This document shows, in pieces, positions 31,285-40,327 of a DNA stretch of 48,001 nt. The position numbers and the translations under genes were made by a program. Each line of letters opens with the position of its first letter. Within the stretch, counting starts at the first letter, position 1. The DNA is taken from the NCBI GenBank assembly GCA_946643435.1, contig CAMPCD010000007.1:1-48001 (forward strand). The letters are read 5' to 3'. Source of the stretch: an uncultured bacterium. Lineage in GTDB: Bacteria; Bacillota_I; Bacilli_A; RF39; UBA660. The notes beneath the pieces are model-generated. The model was not told the origin of the DNA. It did no database searches and saw only the letters and a program-made list of their open reading frames with translations.

Positions 31285-33324
31285 ATGAAAATTAAAAAGA
31301 GATATATAATAGCTGCTACAGCATTTTTAATAATTGCTATAACAGTAGGTGTAATACTTTATATGAATGCTAATAATAAAGATTCACTTTCTATTGATGA
31401 AAAGAAGTGGTTAGACAGTAATTCAAATAAAGTATTATCTATAACTATTCCTAATGATATACCTGTATTTGGTTCTACAGGAGCAGGTGTATTCTTTGAT
31501 TTTATTGATTATTTATCTGATGATTTAGGTATTAAGATAAATAAGAATACAGTATCTTATGTATCAGAAAGTACTGGATATGGATTTGAAGTATCTAATA
31601 CATATGATAATAACAAGTTATTATTATATAAAGATCATTATGTATTAGTATCTAAGAATACAGGTATTCTATATAATACCGAAGATATACCTAACTTAAA
31701 GGTAGGTGTTAATTCTTCATCATTAAATCTAATTAAGAATTATTTTAATGCATCTGAGGATTCTTTCAAGTCATATTCTACATATGCTGAAATAACTACA
31801 GGTTTATCTAATGGTACTATTACTTATGCATTGGTTCCATTAAATGAATATAAAGATGAATTAATTAGTAATAATATTAATATATTAGCTCATATATCAG
31901 ATTTGAATCATTATTATTATTTTAAACTTGATAGTGATAATATGTTAAATTCAATATTTACTAAAGAATTCCATAAATGGATGAAGAAAGATTATGAAAA
32001 ATCTTATAATAAAAATAATTATAAATTATTTATTAATAAATTAAATATAACTGAAGCAGATGAAAGAACTCTAACAAATAAAACTTATTCATATGGTTTT
32101 ACTGAAAATAGACCTTATGAAATATTAGCTTCATCTGAATATGGTGGAATAACAGCTGAATATTTAAGAAGTTTTAGTAAGTTCTCAGGAGTAGACTTTA
32201 CTTATAAAAAATATAAGAATGCTAACAAATTAGCTGAAGCAGCTATATCTGGTGAAATAGATTTATACTATAACTATTATGATATTGTAACTAATTATAT
32301 AGATTCAGGAGCACTTGGTAGAATAGACTATGAAGTAGTTGCTCATAATTCTATAGATTTAACTTTATCAACAATAAATGGTTTAGCATATCATACTGTA
32401 TATGTATTAAAAGATTCATACTTATATGACATGATTAGAGATTTACCTGGTATTGATGTTCAAACATACGCAACACCAAAAGATTTAAAAGCTATAGCTT
32501 CTAAGGAAGCTATCATAGTTGTAGATTCAAATACAGCTAAATATTATTTAAATAAATTAACATCTAATTATACTTCAAGATATTCATCAACATATGAATT
32601 TGCTAACTATACTTTTAGATATAAAAATGCACAAGATACATTCTATAAATTATTTAATGCATATACTAAAACTATAGATCCAAGTGATTTAATTAGATTT
32701 GGTATTACTACTTATAATAAAGTAGAAACAAGAGGTAATGTATTTGGTAATATAGCTAAGACATTATTAGGAATAATAGTAATAGCAGTAGTATCTATAT
32801 TCTTATATTCAAGAAATAGAAGAACTATTAAATTAGATACTAAGATTAAGAAAGTTGATAGAATTAAATATATTGATTTATTAACATCATTAAAGAATAG
32901 AAATTATTACTATGATAGATTAAGTTCATGGAACAAGAATAAAGTTTATCCTCAAGCATGTGTAGTATTAGACATTAATAAGATTAAAGCTTTAAACGAT
33001 TCTATGGGACATGAAGAAGGAGATAAACAAATTTGTTCAGTTGCAAATATCTTAATAAAAACTCAAATAGATAATACTGAAATAATGAGAACAGATGGTA
33101 ATGAATTCTTAGTATATATGGTAGGATATTCTGAAAAACAAATCTTATCATATATTAAGAGATTAGTTAAAGGATTTAATAAATTACCTCATAACTATGG
33201 TGTTGCTATTGGATTCTCAATTATTGAAGATGATACTAAATTAGTTGAAGATGCTTATAATGAAGCATTAATAAAGATGAGAGAAAACAAGGAAAAATCT
33301 AGAAATGAAGAAAAAGAAGATTAG
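31285..33324 (+). CDS. Tandem substrate-binding-like sensor with TM and GGDEF-like domain
   Basis: Signal anchor, two SBP-like halves, TM (LLGIIVIAVVSIFLY), then LTSLKNRNYYYDRL ... VVLDINKIKALNDSMGHEEGDKQI ... RTDGNEFLVYM. Confidence 0.8.
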   Translation: MKIKKRYIIAATAFLIIAITVGVILYMNANNKDSLSIDEKKWLDSNSNKVLSITIPNDIPVFGSTGAGVFFDFIDYLSDDLGIKINKNTVSYVSESTGYGFEVSNTYDNNKLLLYKDHYVLVSKNTGILYNTEDIPNLKVGVNSSSLNLIKNYFNASEDSFKSYSTYAEITTGLSNGTITYALVPLNEYKDELISNNINILAHISDLNHYYYFKLDSDNMLNSIFTKEFHKWMKKDYEKSYNKNNYKLFINKLNITEADERTLTNKTYSYGFTENRPYEILASSEYGGITAEYLRSFSKFSGVDFTYKKYKNANKLAEAAISGEIDLYYNYYDIVTNYIDSGALGRIDYEVVAHNSIDLTLSTINGLAYHTVYVLKDSYLYDMIRDLPGIDVQTYATPKDLKAIASKEAIIVVDSNTAKYYLNKLTSNYTSRYSSTYEFANYTFRYKNAQDTFYKLFNAYTKTIDPSDLIRFGITTYNKVETRGNVFGNIAKTLLGIIVIAVVSIFLYSRNRRTIKLDTKIKKVDRIKYIDLLTSLKNRNYYYDRLSSWNKNKVYPQACVVLDINKIKALNDSMGHEEGDKQICSVANILIKTQIDNTEIMRTDGNEFLVYMVGYSEKQILSYIKRLVKGFNKLPHNYGVAIGFSIIEDDTKLVEDAYNEALIKMRENKEKSRNEEKED

Positions 33325-34135
33325 TGAGACTAAGATCGGTAAATACTTTCACGAGATAATAAAAATTATTAAAACTCCTGAAATGGGATTATTACCTGGT
33401 CAATTAGCATTCTATATGTTGTTGTCATTGGTTCCACTTGTAACACTTGCATGTTATGCAGCAAATCTATTTGAACTTGATTATACTAAAATAGTACATA
33501 CATTAGACATACTAGTTCCTGGTGGAGTAGGTACATTCTTACCTACTTTATCGGAAGGTGGTATTTCATTACCTATGATATTAATTATTATATGGATGTT
33601 ATATATAGCTTCTAATGGATGTAATACTATTATTATTATAAGTAATAATATATATGGTATAAGACAATCAACATGGTTAAAAAGAAGAATAAAAGCTATA
33701 TTCATGACTATCATGATTGTAGTATTAGTAATAGCATTATTACTTGTATCTGTTTATCAAATGAGAACAGAGAATATGATTCAAGATATAACTAATTTAA
33801 GTAATATAGATAAGATAAAGAGTTATTTACAATTCCCAGTTATGTTTGTAGTATTATTCTTATTCTTAAGAGTATTCTATAACTTTGCACCTGATAGAAT
33901 GAGAGATAATACCAACATTACTGTAGGTACATTATTTGCATCTATTGGAATTACTTTGTTGACACTTCTATATAGTTATTTAGCAAGAAATATGATAAAC
34001 TATGAATTATTATATGGAGGATTAGCTAATGTCGCTTTATTGATGGCATGGTTATACTGTATATCATTTGTATTTGTTATTGGTTTAGCATTAAACTATG
34101 GCGAAGAAAAGGAAAAAATCACAAAGGAGAGTTAA
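33305..34135 (+). CDS. YihY/virulence factor BrkB family membrane protein
   Basis: Multi-TM; LPGQLAFYMLLSLVPLVTLACY and C-terminal LLYGGLANVALLMAWLYCISFVFVIGLALN. Confidence 0.85.
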   Translation: MKKKKISETKIGKYFHEIIKIIKTPEMGLLPGQLAFYMLLSLVPLVTLACYAANLFELDYTKIVHTLDILVPGGVGTFLPTLSEGGISLPMILIIIWMLYIASNGCNTIIIISNNIYGIRQSTWLKRRIKAIFMTIMIVVLVIALLLVSVYQMRTENMIQDITNLSNIDKIKSYLQFPVMFVVLFLFLRVFYNFAPDRMRDNTNITVGTLFASIGITLLTLLYSYLARNMINYELLYGGLANVALLMAWLYCISFVFVIGLALNYGEEKEKITKES

Positions 34136-34136
34136 A

Positions 34137-34532
34137 ATGGAAAAAGCACTTAAATTATTTAAAAAATTAAAAGTTAGACATTATATAGCTGCTTTAGTAG
34201 TTGTAGCTATTATTGTTACAGTTGCTATATTAAGACCTTCATTATCACGTACTTCTAATGTACTTGATGATGCTACTTTAGATGGTTTTAAAATATCAGA
34301 AGTAAATATGTATCAAGAAGAAGATATGTATACATATGAAGCTAAGGTAACTGCTACTAAAGATATAGATATGAATATTATAAATATTACTTTTACTTTA
34401 GATGATAAACCATTTACTATAATTGGCTATGTTGGTAAAAGTATGAAAGCAGGAGAAGAAACAATTATTAGATCTTCAACTGATGTTAATATTTTAAATT
34501 CTACTGAAGTAAAATATGAATTAAAAAAATAG
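34137..34532 (+). CDS. Hypothetical membrane-anchored protein (likely start 34137)
   Basis: RBS aaaggag before ATG; N-terminal TM then beta-rich domain. Confidence 0.7.
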   Translation: MEKALKLFKKLKVRHYIAALVVVAIIVTVAILRPSLSRTSNVLDDATLDGFKISEVNMYQEEDMYTYEAKVTATKDIDMNIINITFTLDDKPFTIIGYVGKSMKAGEETIIRSSTDVNILNSTEVKYELKK

Positions 34533-34552
34533 ATGTTCATCATCTATTTTTA
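34526..34552 (+). terminator. Terminator overlapping stop codon
   Basis: AAAATAGATG-ttcat-CATCTATTTT. Confidence 0.65.
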
Positions 34553-34578
34553 TTTGGTATAATATAATTGGTGATTAT

Positions 34579-34995
34579 ATGAAATACTTAAAGTTATCAA
34601 TTGTTATATTATCTTTATTATTTATAACAGGATGTGGAAATGTTACTAAGTTTAATTATAATATTAAAACTTCTAATGAAAATGTAACTATAGAATTTAA
34701 GAATAAAGATGGATATAAAATGGAAGAAGGTTATCCTTTTAATATTAAGAAAGATGATACTAATACTACATTAGAGTTTATTACATCAGTAGGATATGAA
34801 TACTATGAAGGAATTGTCAGAACTGATTCTGAAACAACTTTAATAGATGATAGTAAAGATTTATTATATAAATATAAAAATGAATATGTTTATTTAATAG
34901 ATATAAATGATGTTGATGCATATGCTATGTTAAAATCATCTAGTGAAGATAATATTAAATATATTTATAATAACTTAAAAATTAAAAAGGCATAG
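34579..34995 (+). CDS. Putative lipoprotein, 138 aa
   Basis: Signal peptide with lipobox LFITGC. Confidence 0.75.
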   Translation: MKYLKLSIVILSLLFITGCGNVTKFNYNIKTSNENVTIEFKNKDGYKMEEGYPFNIKKDDTNTTLEFITSVGYEYYEGIVRTDSETTLIDDSKDLLYKYKNEYVYLIDINDVDAYAMLKSSSEDNIKYIYNNLKIKKA

Positions 34996-35009
34996 TTAAT
35001 GCCTTTTTA
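34985..35009 (+). terminator. Terminator overlapping stop codon
   Basis: AAAAGGCAT-agtta-ATGCCTTTT. Confidence 0.7.
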
Positions 35010-35429
35010 TTATGCAAATAATTCTTTTTTATATTTTATATCTTTATCACTGATGATAATACATAAATCATCTTCATCAGTAAATACATCTTCATATTTA
35101 TTAATTAACATTCCTTCTTCTTGAATTCTTCTTTTAGGAATATTAAACTTTTGAGTCTTTCCATTAGTGAAGTGTATTGATAGACCAATTATATCTTTTT
35201 TATTTTTAAGTCTATTTATTACTTCATTAGCATCATAAGTCTTATCATTTAAGATCTTTATCATAAAGTAATTAGCATCTAAACTATTATTACTTTCTCC
35301 ATATGGTATTTCATCACCATTTTCATCTATATTTGCGATATAAAAGTTCTTAAAATTAGATGGAAAGATTGAGATAATATCTTGGTTATTTGTTGCAAAT
35401 TCTATGTTGTATATAAACTCGTTTACCAT
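35010..35429 (-). CDS. Hypothetical protein, 139 aa
   Basis: Uninterrupted ORF with plausible start; isolated minus-strand gene between lipoprotein and tRNAs. Confidence 0.6.
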   Translation of the reverse strand: MVNEFIYNIEFATNNQDIISIFPSNFKNFYIANIDENGDEIPYGESNNSLDANYFMIKILNDKTYDANEVINRLKNKKDIIGLSIHFTNGKTQKFNIPKRRIQEEGMLINKYEDVFTDEDDLCIIISDKDIKYKKELFA

Positions 35430-35574
35430 TCTTTTATCACCTATTTACATTATAACATTTATACAAAATTTGTTAAATATATTTTAGGTACAAATTTATA
35501 AAATTGGGCCTTTTAAATTTTTACTTGATTATTTAAGGAAATATGATATAATTTAGTAGTAGTTCGAAGTAACC

Positions 35575-35651
35575 GCGCTCATAGCGCAATTGGATAGAGC
35601 GTTTGGCTACGGACCAAAAGGTTGGGGGTTCGACTCCCTCTGGGCGCACCA
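35575..35651 (+). tRNA. tRNA-Arg (anticodon ACG), CCA encoded
   Basis: Cloverleaf: gcgctca acceptor / tgggcgc, anticodon loop ctACGga, ggttcgact T-loop, ACCA end. Confidence 0.95.
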
Positions 35652-35680
35652 TTTTATTTTGAACTAAGTAATTATAATAT

Positions 35681-35757
35681 CGGGAAGTAGCACAGCTTGG
35701 TAGTGCACTAGTTTTGGGAACTAGGGGTCGCAGGTTCAAATCCTGTCTTCCCGACCA
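35681..35757 (+). tRNA. tRNA-Pro (anticodon TGG), CCA encoded
   Basis: cgggaag/cttcccg acceptor, loop ttTGGga, ggttcaaat T-loop, ACCA end. Confidence 0.94.
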
Positions 35758-35881
35758 TTTGAAATAATAGACAATCAATTGATTGTCTTTTTATTTGCCA
35801 AAAGATCAAAATATAAGAAACCTAATAAGTAATAAGTAGACATAGTCTATTTTTTTATTTAAAATATAATTAGGGGATAGT

Positions 35882-36268
35882 ATGAAAGATAGATTATTTA
35901 AATTAAAGCAACTATTAATATCACTTTCATTTGCACTTACAAGTGTATCTTTAGTTGGATGCACTGACTTTGAATATGAAGAAACTAGTGATGAAGAATC
36001 AATTATGGATTTGCTTGGTTTCTATATTGATACAGAAGATAAGATTTATGCCCCAGGAGAACACGTATTAGTTGTTCCTGTAGAAATAAAAAATATAAAT
36101 GACACTATTTTAATGGATGCTCCAGATGGTTATGAAATAATAGGCATAGCTGATGCTACATCTGATAGTTATTTAATAATGTATAAGAACAATGTAGAGG
36201 TTACAGTTACACCATCTTTAAGTGGTTATAATGTATTTGGAACTCCTAGTAATCAATATACCAAATAA
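35882..36268 (+). CDS. Putative lipoprotein, 128 aa
   Basis: Signal peptide with lipobox SLVGC; followed by a hairpin/T-run. Confidence 0.7.
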   Translation: MKDRLFKLKQLLISLSFALTSVSLVGCTDFEYEETSDEESIMDLLGFYIDTEDKIYAPGEHVLVVPVEIKNINDTILMDAPDGYEIIGIADATSDSYLIMYKNNVEVTVTPSLSGYNVFGTPSNQYTK

Positions 36269-36340
36269 TGGTATATTTTTTATTGACAAACAATATTTGC
36301 TTTATTATACTATTTAGTAGTTTTTTTAGGGGGATAATAT

Positions 36341-36832
36341 ATGACAGTAACAAGATTAATACTTGATGATACAGCAAAAGAGTTCTTAAGTAGATTTCCA
36401 CAAGGATTAACAATTATAGAAGGAGCAACTAGTGTTTATGAAGTTGCTAAGTTTGGTAAAGCTATAACAATCTATGAAGATGATAAAGTAATATTTGAAA
36501 AATATTCTAAAGGTTCTATAGATCATGAAAGATTAATAGTTAAAGTATCTTCTCCTGATGAATTATCATATGATTGTTGTTATAATAATGAAACACAAGA
36601 AAAAGAATTTATTATATCGGATAATAAAGGATTTGAATTCCATACTGATTGTATAGATGGAAATGTTTACTATCGTGAAGCAAATATTTTAAATGATATT
36701 TTAGATTCAGGATCAGAATTACTAAAAGGAAGAAAAATTGTTAATTCTAGACAATCAAAATATGTTCTAAAATATAATGCAAAAGATAATTCTTTCAGAT
36801 TAAATGAAGAAAAAGTTGTAAGTAAAAAATAG
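36341..36832 (+). CDS. Hypothetical protein, 163 aa, paralog of N-terminus of 36957 ORF
   Basis: KEFLSRFPQGLTIIEG...GKAITIYEDDKVIFEKY; promoter TTGACA-17-TATACT upstream. Confidence 0.75.
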   Translation: MTVTRLILDDTAKEFLSRFPQGLTIIEGATSVYEVAKFGKAITIYEDDKVIFEKYSKGSIDHERLIVKVSSPDELSYDCCYNNETQEKEFIISDNKGFEFHTDCIDGNVYYREANILNDILDSGSELLKGRKIVNSRQSKYVLKYNAKDNSFRLNEEKVVSKK

Positions 36833-36956
36833 TTATAGTGTATTTAAAATAATTAACTGAAAATATACCAATTATTTGGTATATTTTTTTTGTTGACAAA
36901 CATTATATTCATGAAATAGAATATAAGCTGTTATTTATAAATGTGAGGGATAATAA

Positions 36957-38015
36957 ATGGGAAATAACGGAATGTTTTTAACTGAAAAAACTAAAGATTT
37001 TTTTAAACAATTAAGAAGTGGTATAACTGAAATTGAAAATGTTGAATTTCTAAAAAACGGAGAAGCAGTAACTGTTTTTGTTGATGGGAAAACAGTGTTC
37101 GAATACTATTTTACTGAAGAAAAAGAATTTGATTATACTGGAGATGACTATGATTATAACTTTGGTGGTGCAGTAGTTAAACATATTATTACTGAACATC
37201 AAAACTATTATTTTGAAACTGGTGATCAGTTGATTTGTACTAAGAGAGGCGATGAACCTGCTACTAGGTCATTTGTACCCGAGAATATAGTTCTTTTTGA
37301 AGATGGTATAGATTATCCAATTGATACTAAAACTAAGAAATCTAAAAAGGCACCTTTTAGGTTTATAAATGGTAATTTATGTTATGCTGGACAATATTCA
37401 AATATCTTCCAATTAGTTTTAGATAAAGATGATAATATCAAATTTACTATTGATGGTAAAACAGTAGATATAGAGTCTATAATTGAAGGTAAAGATTTAA
37501 TTAATAGATTAATCAATAGATACTATGATAAAAAAGAAGGATCTAAAGTAGATTCTATAAGTTCTAAAATTGAAGATGAATTATCATATTTAGAAACTAT
37601 ATTAGTAGAGCTTATTAAAAAAAGAGCTAAAGTTTCTTCAAGACATGATGATACTAAAGATACTTGTATGTTAAGAAAAGGAATTGATAGTTTAAAAACT
37701 GATTTAAATTATACAAATATAATGTTAAGTAATGAAGAGTCATTTGTTGTTGAAGAAGCTTGTGCTGTATTAAATATAATTAGACCAGCATATGATTACT
37801 TCCATTATTATAAAGCTGTTGGAGAACAAAAGAACATTTTAGCTATTGATCAATTTAATCAAGATATAGAAAAACTAGACACTCAAAGAAAACAAGGTAA
37901 TATTTCCGAGTGTAGACTCGATAATAAAGTTGTTTGGACTAGAAAAGGAACAGGTGTATTAGCTTTCTACGAATCTTTAGGTGTAGATTTTGGAAATTGG
38001 GAACCAAAGAGATAA
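36957..38015 (+). CDS. Hypothetical protein, 352 aa, with N-terminal domain shared with 36341 ORF
   Basis: KDFFKQLRSGITEIEN...GEAVTVFVDGKTVFEYY; TTGACA-type promoter and gaggga RBS. Confidence 0.75.
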   Translation: MGNNGMFLTEKTKDFFKQLRSGITEIENVEFLKNGEAVTVFVDGKTVFEYYFTEEKEFDYTGDDYDYNFGGAVVKHIITEHQNYYFETGDQLICTKRGDEPATRSFVPENIVLFEDGIDYPIDTKTKKSKKAPFRFINGNLCYAGQYSNIFQLVLDKDDNIKFTIDGKTVDIESIIEGKDLINRLINRYYDKKEGSKVDSISSKIEDELSYLETILVELIKKRAKVSSRHDDTKDTCMLRKGIDSLKTDLNYTNIMLSNEESFVVEEACAVLNIIRPAYDYFHYYKAVGEQKNILAIDQFNQDIEKLDTQRKQGNISECRLDNKVVWTRKGTGVLAFYESLGVDFGNWEPKR

Positions 38016-38103
38016 CCAACAGGTTATCTTTTTTTTATTGACATTCAATAAATACATAAATATAATAATTAACAATATGAAGAATAAAAAATTAGGTGAT
38101 TAT

Positions 38104-38517
38104 ATGAAAAAGGTAATGTTTGTATGTTTAGGTAATATATGTAGGTCTCCTATGGGAAAATATATATTAAAATCGTTAACAAATGATTTTATAATAGATT
38201 CAGCTGCTACATCTACTGAAGCAGTAGGTGATCCATTATACTATATGGCTAAAAGAACTTTAGATAAACATAATATTCCTTATGATAATCATATAGCTAA
38301 ACAATTAACTAAAGATATGTATGATGAATATGATTATATAATTGTATTTGAAGATTATAATAAAGAGTGTGTTAAAAGATTAATAGGTGATGATTCTAAA
38401 GTTATTAAATTATTACCAACTAATATAGATGATCCATGGTATACAAGAGATTTTGAAAAAGCATATCAAGATATATATGATGGATGTAAAGAGTTGCTTT
38501 TGAATCATGTGATATAA
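38104..38517 (+). CDS. Low-molecular-weight protein tyrosine phosphatase (likely start 38104)
   Basis: VMFVCLGNICRSPMGKYILKSL P-loop; DDPWYTRDFEKAYQDIYDGC. Confidence 0.93.
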   Translation: MKKVMFVCLGNICRSPMGKYILKSLTNDFIIDSAATSTEAVGDPLYYMAKRTLDKHNIPYDNHIAKQLTKDMYDEYDYIIVFEDYNKECVKRLIGDDSKVIKLLPTNIDDPWYTRDFEKAYQDIYDGCKELLLNHVI

Positions 38518-38534
38518 TAAGCGTAGGTGGTTAT

Positions 38535-38759
38535 ATGTGTAATATTCTTAATAATGATGATGTAGTTAATTATATGTTATCTAATGATGAAAATAATGAT
38601 AATGAAGAAGAATATACTGATGAAGAATTAGATAATTATGGATTAACAGAAGAAGAAAAGAAATTAGTTAAGGAAGAAGGATGGTCTCCTTTTGACTTCA
38701 ATGATGATGAAGATGAAGAAGAACCAGATGATGATGACTATTACAACGATGATTTTTAG
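38535..38759 (+). CDS. Highly acidic small protein, 74 aa
   Basis: Asp/Glu-rich ORF in operon-like spacing between PTP and lipid kinase genes. Confidence 0.6.
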   Translation: MCNILNNDDVVNYMLSNDENNDNEEEYTDEELDNYGLTEEEKKLVKEEGWSPFDFNDDEDEEEPDDDDYYNDDF

Positions 38760-38767
38760 GAGATAAT

Positions 38768-39646
38768 ATGAAGCGTATATTTTTATTAAACAGATTTAGT
38801 TTAAAAGATAAAACTAATGATATAGCAGCATATATTATTAAAGCAGCTGCTGGTACTGATTATAAGATTGAAATAAATAGTTTAAATAGATCTACAGAAG
38901 ATATTATTGAAGAATATAAAGATAGTAATTCTATTATTATATGTGTAGGTGGAGATGGAACTATTAATAGAACATTAAATGGTATAGTAGGTACTAATAA
39001 TGTGTTAGGATATATTCCATATGGTACTGGTAATGATTTTTATAAATCAAATAAAGAATTATTAGAAAGTGGAATAAGTGATGTTGATTTAGTAAGAATA
39101 AATGATAAATACTTTATTAATATTGCTTGCTTTGGTATTGATGCAGATGTTGCTAATGCAGATGACTTAGTTCATTCAGGTGGATATGTATATTCTTTAT
39201 TACATACATTTGCTAAGTATAAAGCAAGACATTTAAAAGTATCTATTGATGATGAAGTTTATGAAAAAGACTTTACTACAGTAGCAGTATGCAATGGTAG
39301 ATATTATGGTGGTAAATTTAAAATAGGTACTAATGCTTTATTAGATGATGGACTAGTAGATGTATATATGGCAGATAATATGTCTAAGCTTAAAATGGGT
39401 GCATTAATATTAGGCATGAATAAAGCTAAACATGAAAAAAATAAAGCTATGAAGATAGTTAAATGTAAAAAGTTATATATAGAATCACCTACAGAATTGA
39501 CATGTAACATAGATGGTGATAAATTAACATCCAAGTCTTTTGATATTGAGGTAATACCTCATGGTATCAAAGTGTACTATGATCAGGGGTTGATAGATAA
39601 TGTTAAACAACAAGATACACAAAGTAGAAGAAAAAAGAAAGCCTAA
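38768..39646 (+). CDS. Diacylglycerol kinase family lipid kinase
   Basis: SIIICVGGDGTINRTLNGIVG, LGYIPYGTGNDFYKS. Confidence 0.92.
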   Translation: MKRIFLLNRFSLKDKTNDIAAYIIKAAAGTDYKIEINSLNRSTEDIIEEYKDSNSIIICVGGDGTINRTLNGIVGTNNVLGYIPYGTGNDFYKSNKELLESGISDVDLVRINDKYFINIACFGIDADVANADDLVHSGGYVYSLLHTFAKYKARHLKVSIDDEVYEKDFTTVAVCNGRYYGGKFKIGTNALLDDGLVDVYMADNMSKLKMGALILGMNKAKHEKNKAMKIVKCKKLYIESPTELTCNIDGDKLTSKSFDIEVIPHGIKVYYDQGLIDNVKQQDTQSRRKKKA

Positions 39647-40310
39647 ATCTCTTATATTAGATTTTGGATATGTATTATGTTATCCAACTACAGGTGAATG
39701 GTTTATTACACCATGGTTTAGTCATTATATAAAAGAACATGGATTAGATAGAAAAGTAATATTAAAAAATACTAAAGGATTTGGCGATATACTAGATAGA
39801 CAAATACGTACTATGAGTCAAGAAGTAGAAATGTTCTATGATTTTTATGAAGGTGTATTTGAAAAAGCAGGATATGATATTTCTCCAACTGATATTTATA
39901 GAATAGCTGAAGATATTACTATCTCAACTACAAAATATAAAATGTTTGAAGGAGTAAGAGAAGAATTAGTTGCTTTAAAAGATTATTATGATTTAATCTT
40001 ATTAAGTGATAACTGGCCATGTGGAGAGTATTTAATGGATGAATGGGATTTATCTCAATATTTTAAAGATATTTATATTTCATCTTACTATGGTATTAAG
40101 AAAGATAATCCTGATTTCTTCAAAATACCTATGGAAGAACATCATATAGATGCATCTGATGCTATATTTGTAGATGATTCAGATGTTCCTTTAAATACTG
40201 CTATAGGCTTAGGAATAGATTCATATAAGATGGATAGATATAATAATATAAAAGAAAGTAATTATAATGTAATACATGATCTTAATTGCTTGTGTAGAAA
40301 AAAGAGTTAA
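39600..40310 (+). CDS. HAD-superfamily hydrolase
   Basis: LILDFGYVL motif I, LILLSDNWP motif II, GIKKDNPDFF, IFVDDSDVPL motif IV; overlaps previous gene by 47 nt. Confidence 0.85.
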   Translation: MLNNKIHKVEEKRKPKSLILDFGYVLCYPTTGEWFITPWFSHYIKEHGLDRKVILKNTKGFGDILDRQIRTMSQEVEMFYDFYEGVFEKAGYDISPTDIYRIAEDITISTTKYKMFEGVREELVALKDYYDLILLSDNWPCGEYLMDEWDLSQYFKDIYISSYYGIKKDNPDFFKIPMEEHHIDASDAIFVDDSDVPLNTAIGLGIDSYKMDRYNNIKESNYNVIHDLNCLCRKKS

Positions 40311-40327
40311 CTTGATTGTTAACTCTT

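Noticed and set aside
35533-35778. 81-aa minus-strand ORF ([24 protein letters not shown] ... [27 protein letters not shown])
   Set aside because: Antisense translation of the tRNA-Arg and tRNA-Pro genes; a well-known spurious protein type.
37990-38103. N-terminal extension of the LMW-PTP ORF (MEIGNQRDNQQVIFF...)
   Set aside because: Overlaps the end of the upstream gene and its terminator; RBS and ATG at 38104 fit the conserved PTP N-terminus.
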